Assembly: GCA_900556095.1 (NCBI GenBank)
Contig: USNU01000042.1
Span: 1 to 8,933, forward strand
Direction of reading: 5' to 3'
Length of the DNA: 8,933 nt
Origin: an uncultured Bacteroidales bacterium
GTDB lineage: Bacteria > Bacteroidota > Bacteroidia > Bacteroidales > Paludibacteraceae
Shown here: one piece after another, positions 5,979 to 8,933 of the stretch
How positions within the stretch are numbered: position 1 is the first letter of the stretch
Layout: the number at the start of each line of letters is the position of its first letter
Translations under genes and position numbers: made by a program
The notes under the pieces: model-generated
What the model was told of the DNA's origin: nothing
Databases searched by the model: none
Seen by the model: the letters and a program-made list of their open reading frames with translations, nothing else

Positions 5979-6239
5979 ATGAAACGCTTTTTCTACATAT
6001 TAGGTGTGTTTCTTGTCAGTTTACTACTGGTAGGAGCAATGCTCGTTTGCGTACTGACAAGCGATAAAGTGGAAACGGCGGCAGTGCGGCTGATAACCGA
6101 AGAACTGAGTCGTGGTTTATACGATATTGTCGTATATAAAACGCCGAAATCGGCAGCGTGGAATACAAGTTTCCTGCTCGACTGCGTATCCGAAACATCT
6201 ATCTGGCAGATCAACAGGGTGACACCCTACTCTATTTAG
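5979..6239 (+). CDS. tamB: TamB-like protein, N-terminal fragment (frame-shifted)
   Basis: 86 codons before a stop at 6237-6239. MKRFF and a hydrophobic stretch (residues 4-27) form a single signal anchor, followed by TSDKVETAAVRLITEELSRG (27-46), which is how Bacteroidetes TamB-like proteins begin after their anchor. From about residue 54 the sequence stops looking like the family, while the expected continuation appears in the -1 frame from 6140. The fragment and the next entry are therefore one gene broken by an apparent loss of one base; an extra A in the AAAA at 6138-6141 would join VVYK to NAEIGSVEYKF smoothly. The ATG at 5979 is preferred because it gives a clean anchor and lies about 50 nt after a strong promoter. 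If the sequence is correct as written, this product would be a short membrane peptide without function. Confidence 0.65.
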   Translation: MKRFFYILGVFLVSLLLVGAMLVCVLTSDKVETAAVRLITEELSRGLYDIVVYKTPKSAAWNTSFLLDCVSETSIWQINRVTPYSI

Positions 6240-8933
6240 ACGAAATTTATGCCCATTTTCGCCCTTTGCCACTATGGCAAAACGAGATTCGTTTCTCCCG
6301 TGTGGACATACGTGGAGGCGTAGCGAATGTCTATCGTTTGGACGATGAGCAGTACAATTATCAGTTTCTTGTTGATGCTTTTCATTTAGAACGTGAACGC
6401 ACTCCGTTCCGCTCTTTCCTATCGGTGCGCGATATACGCATAGAGCAGATTAGGGCGCGCTACAACGACTATCAGGCGCAGTTGGACCATGCATATATGG
6501 ACTTGTATCATTTCACGCTTGATTCGTTGGATGCAGAAGTGCGAAGTTTGTCGTTGGCGGTACAGAATCCGACCGATCAACTATACGTGGAAGAGTTGCA
6601 AGCGCGGCTTGTCTATAACGATACCTTGCTGGGTATGCCACGATTGTATATCCGTCTGCCCCAATCGGAGTTGGATGCGAGCGGAGTGAAATGTACGATA
6701 AGCAAAGGAGCCAGCAATCACGGGGAGCATAACGGGCATTGTACAATTGACCATTCTACGACAGCAGGGCGTCTGCTCACGGAAGGTAATACTATTCGTT
6801 TGCACATTACCCGTGCAGAGGTAACGCCTCGTGATTTGGCACTGATAGTACCAGCAGTGCGCAGTTTGGACAAGCCGATACGTATAACCGGCGATGTTTT
6901 CGGCACTGTGGATAGTATTCAAGCGCAGGATCTGTCACTCCACTACAATAACCAACGTTTTTTTGCGGGGTCATTGACAGCATCAGGCTTGCCCGACATC
7001 AGCGATCCGTATCTGAAAATGAGTTGCCAAGACTTATTTCTGAATGCGCGTTTTCTGCAGGATTTGTTGAGCGATCTCTATAACCGTCCTTACCGTCTAT
7101 CCAAAGAGGTGCACCGCTTGGGTGATATCCACTACCGCGGGCAGATAGAGGGGCGTTTGCATGATATGACTTTGCGTGGTGCTTTTCGCACGGCATTGGG
7201 CGTTATCACCACCGACGGACAACTGCAATCTGACACCGTTTTCCGTAATATGACCTACAATGCCCGTATAGCCACCAAGCGTTTCCAATTAGGCAAACTA
7301 TTAGGTAATACTGACTTAGGTCCCATTTCATTGGATGTCAGTTCGCGCGGGAAGGTGGTATCGGGCAAGGCTTCCGGCAACATAAATGCCCACGTGCGTA
7401 ACCTGACTTACAAAGACTATACATATGAAGAACTTCGTGCCAATGGGCAATTCCGTCCACAACATTTTGATGGTACAGTGAGTATCAACGATGAAAATAT
7501 AGAGATGTATTTCTCAGGTTTGGTAAACCTAACACAAAAACAGCCCGATATAAACTGCGACTTGCGTTTAGTGCGCCTGCGTCCCGGCGTGCTGCAACTA
7601 TCCCCAAAACTGGAAAAGATGGAGATTAGCAGCACTATGGCTATCAATCTGAGCGGCCGCAATCTCGATGATATGAGCGGCTATCTGGTTTTGGACTCTA
7701 CACGTTTGCGGAACGGCAACGACAGTGTGCTGATGAATCAACTCAAACTCATCGTACAAACCGGTGTCGGCACGCAGAAACAGATTCATCTCACAAGTGA
7801 CTACCTGACTGCCGGTGTGAATGGACAATTCCGCTACAAAGAGTTGCCCGATATGCTGCTGCGACAGGCAATGCGTTACCTACCGAATGCGTTTACCGCC
7901 ACGGAACAATACCGTATCCGTCAGACACAGCGCACCCATTCGCGCATAGATGTGTACGTATACGGGCATAAACTGCGGGCTTTGCAGCGTGTGCTACGTT
8001 TGCCCACCCGTATCAGCGATCAACCCGTTATCAAAGGTTTCCTGCACGAGGACAAAAACATCTTCGGCCTAATGGCGTATGCCCCCGGCGTACGTATCAA
8101 CGGCAAAACGATACAAGACATTACCCTTTCGCTGGATAATATAGGCAACAGCGCTAACCTGTCATTGGCGGCAGAAGCACTGAATATGGGAGCAATGCTG
8201 CGTGCGACAGCAGAAGGCGACTCGCTATCCACTCATCTCACGCTCCATCAAACCGACTCGGCGGCACACGTCTATGGCGGCGACATCAGAATGCAGACGC
8301 ACTTCATGCAATATGCAGGTAAACCGTTGATAGATATGCATATACAGCCATCGGAATTCCAACTGCGTGACTCAACCTACACCATCAACGACAGCCATAT
8401 ATCCTATTGTGTAGCCGACACAACCCTCGGAATACAGAACTTCAACATACAAGCCGCACACCAGTTTGTCCGTGCAACGGGTATGGCCTCCACACGCGCC
8501 ACCGACTCGCTCTATGTCGAACTGGGCAATATCGATGCCGGCTATGTGCTTCCCTTTGTGCTGCCGGAAGATGCGCTCAAATTAGGCGGCAGTTTGACCG
8601 GTTGGGCTACATTGTACAGTCTATTCTCCAAACCCGTTTTCGAGGCAGATGTACGGTTAGATTCCGCCCAATTAAACGACACTTATGTGGGCGATGCGGT
8701 AGCAACCGTGGCATTAGACAAGACAACAAAAGATATAGTTATCAACGGCGATGTAGTCAAGGATTCGCGCCTGCTTGCCCATGTGGACGGCAATGTGGAA
8801 ACCAACAAAGGTAAATGGGGCATAATGATTTATCCCGACTCTATCCCACTCAGTTTTATAAACCATTGGACACAGGGTATCATCAGCGACATTTCGGGCT
8901 ACGGGAGCGGTGTGGTGCACGTGTTCGGAGAGC
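6140..8933 (+). CDS. tamB: TamB-like translocation/assembly protein, main body, 3' partial
   Basis: An uninterrupted frame of 931 codons from just after the in-frame TAA at 6137-6139 to the right edge, with no stop. It starts NAEIGSVEYKFPARLRIRNI, then DQQGDTLLYLDEIYAHFRPL and SRVDIRGG, the typical N-terminal region of the large AsmA/TamB superfamily in Bacteroidetes. The rest is made of many short beta strands with recurring 'D-L/I-x-G-x' turns, fitting the extended beta-taco groove that carries lipid between membranes in TamB/YhdP-type proteins. The C-terminal DUF490/TamB domain would lie beyond the window, as these proteins usually exceed 1,300 residues. With the N-terminal anchor at 5979-6239 this is one gene split by a frameshift. 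Likely role: envelope lipid transport or outer-membrane protein assembly, anchored in the inner membrane and spanning the periplasm. No dedicated start is evident in this frame; GTG 6158 or ATG 6497 would remove the anchor. Confidence 0.75.

Noticed and set aside
8407..8814. 135-codon + strand frame inside the tamB body
   Set aside because: The product is Arg/Cys-rich and lies entirely within the continuous 931-codon TamB-like frame; it is a shadow.
1..8933. CRISPR arrays, insertion sequences, tRNA or rRNA genes
   Set aside because: I looked for regularly spaced repeats, transposase motifs with terminal repeats, tRNA T-arms and rRNA cores and found none.

Overview
The window looks like chromosomal DNA of a Bacteroidota member, most likely order Bacteroidales. 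Three signs support this. Promoters fit the Bacteroidetes sigma-A pattern (TTTG or TTG, about 20 nt, TAnnTTTG) and not the E. coli pattern. Shine-Dalgarno sequences are mostly absent. The genes match families I know from Bacteroides/Prevotella-type genomes: a DUF6175 protein, its usual exported neighbours, and a TamB-like protein. All genes I can support are on the + strand.

Layout. Positions 1-454 hold a canonical Bacteroidetes promoter (22-53) with an inverted repeat over its -33 box. It is followed by about 400 nt without a convincing ORF, full of potential RNA hairpins and one 11-nt perfect long-range complement. This is either a long structured 5' leader or a separate ncRNA. Positions 455-5268 form a tight five-gene cluster: a DUF6175 protein (455-1405), an exported protein with a coiled-coil tail (1408-2409), an exported protein with an LPP20/FlgT-N-like start and an Ig-like end (2448-4112), a four-helix membrane protein (4119-4823) and a small exported protein (4807-5268). 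Spacings are 2, 38 and 6 nt, then a 17-nt overlap, so co-transcription is likely. A perfect 22-bp hairpin (5361-5415) closes the unit.

Positions 5416-5978 are intergenic. They contain one orphan promoter-like site (5574-5605) and one very good promoter (5894-5924) just upstream of a tamB-like gene. That gene starts at 5979 and runs off the right edge. It is split by an apparent -1 frameshift near 6138-6160: its N-terminal signal anchor is in one frame and the remaining 931 codons are in another.

Working together. Four of the five cluster products carry signal peptides and the fifth is an inner-membrane protein, so the cluster probably builds or maintains something in the periplasm or outer membrane. 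Family resemblances (CsgG/LpoB-like strands, LPP20/FlgT-N-like domain) hint at an envelope-associated assembly, but no function is established. TamB-like proteins also act in the envelope, moving phospholipid between membranes or helping outer-membrane assembly. The centre of the third gene and the membrane-protein gene are clearly AT-richer than their neighbours, which suggests rapid divergence or transfer inside an otherwise conserved operon.
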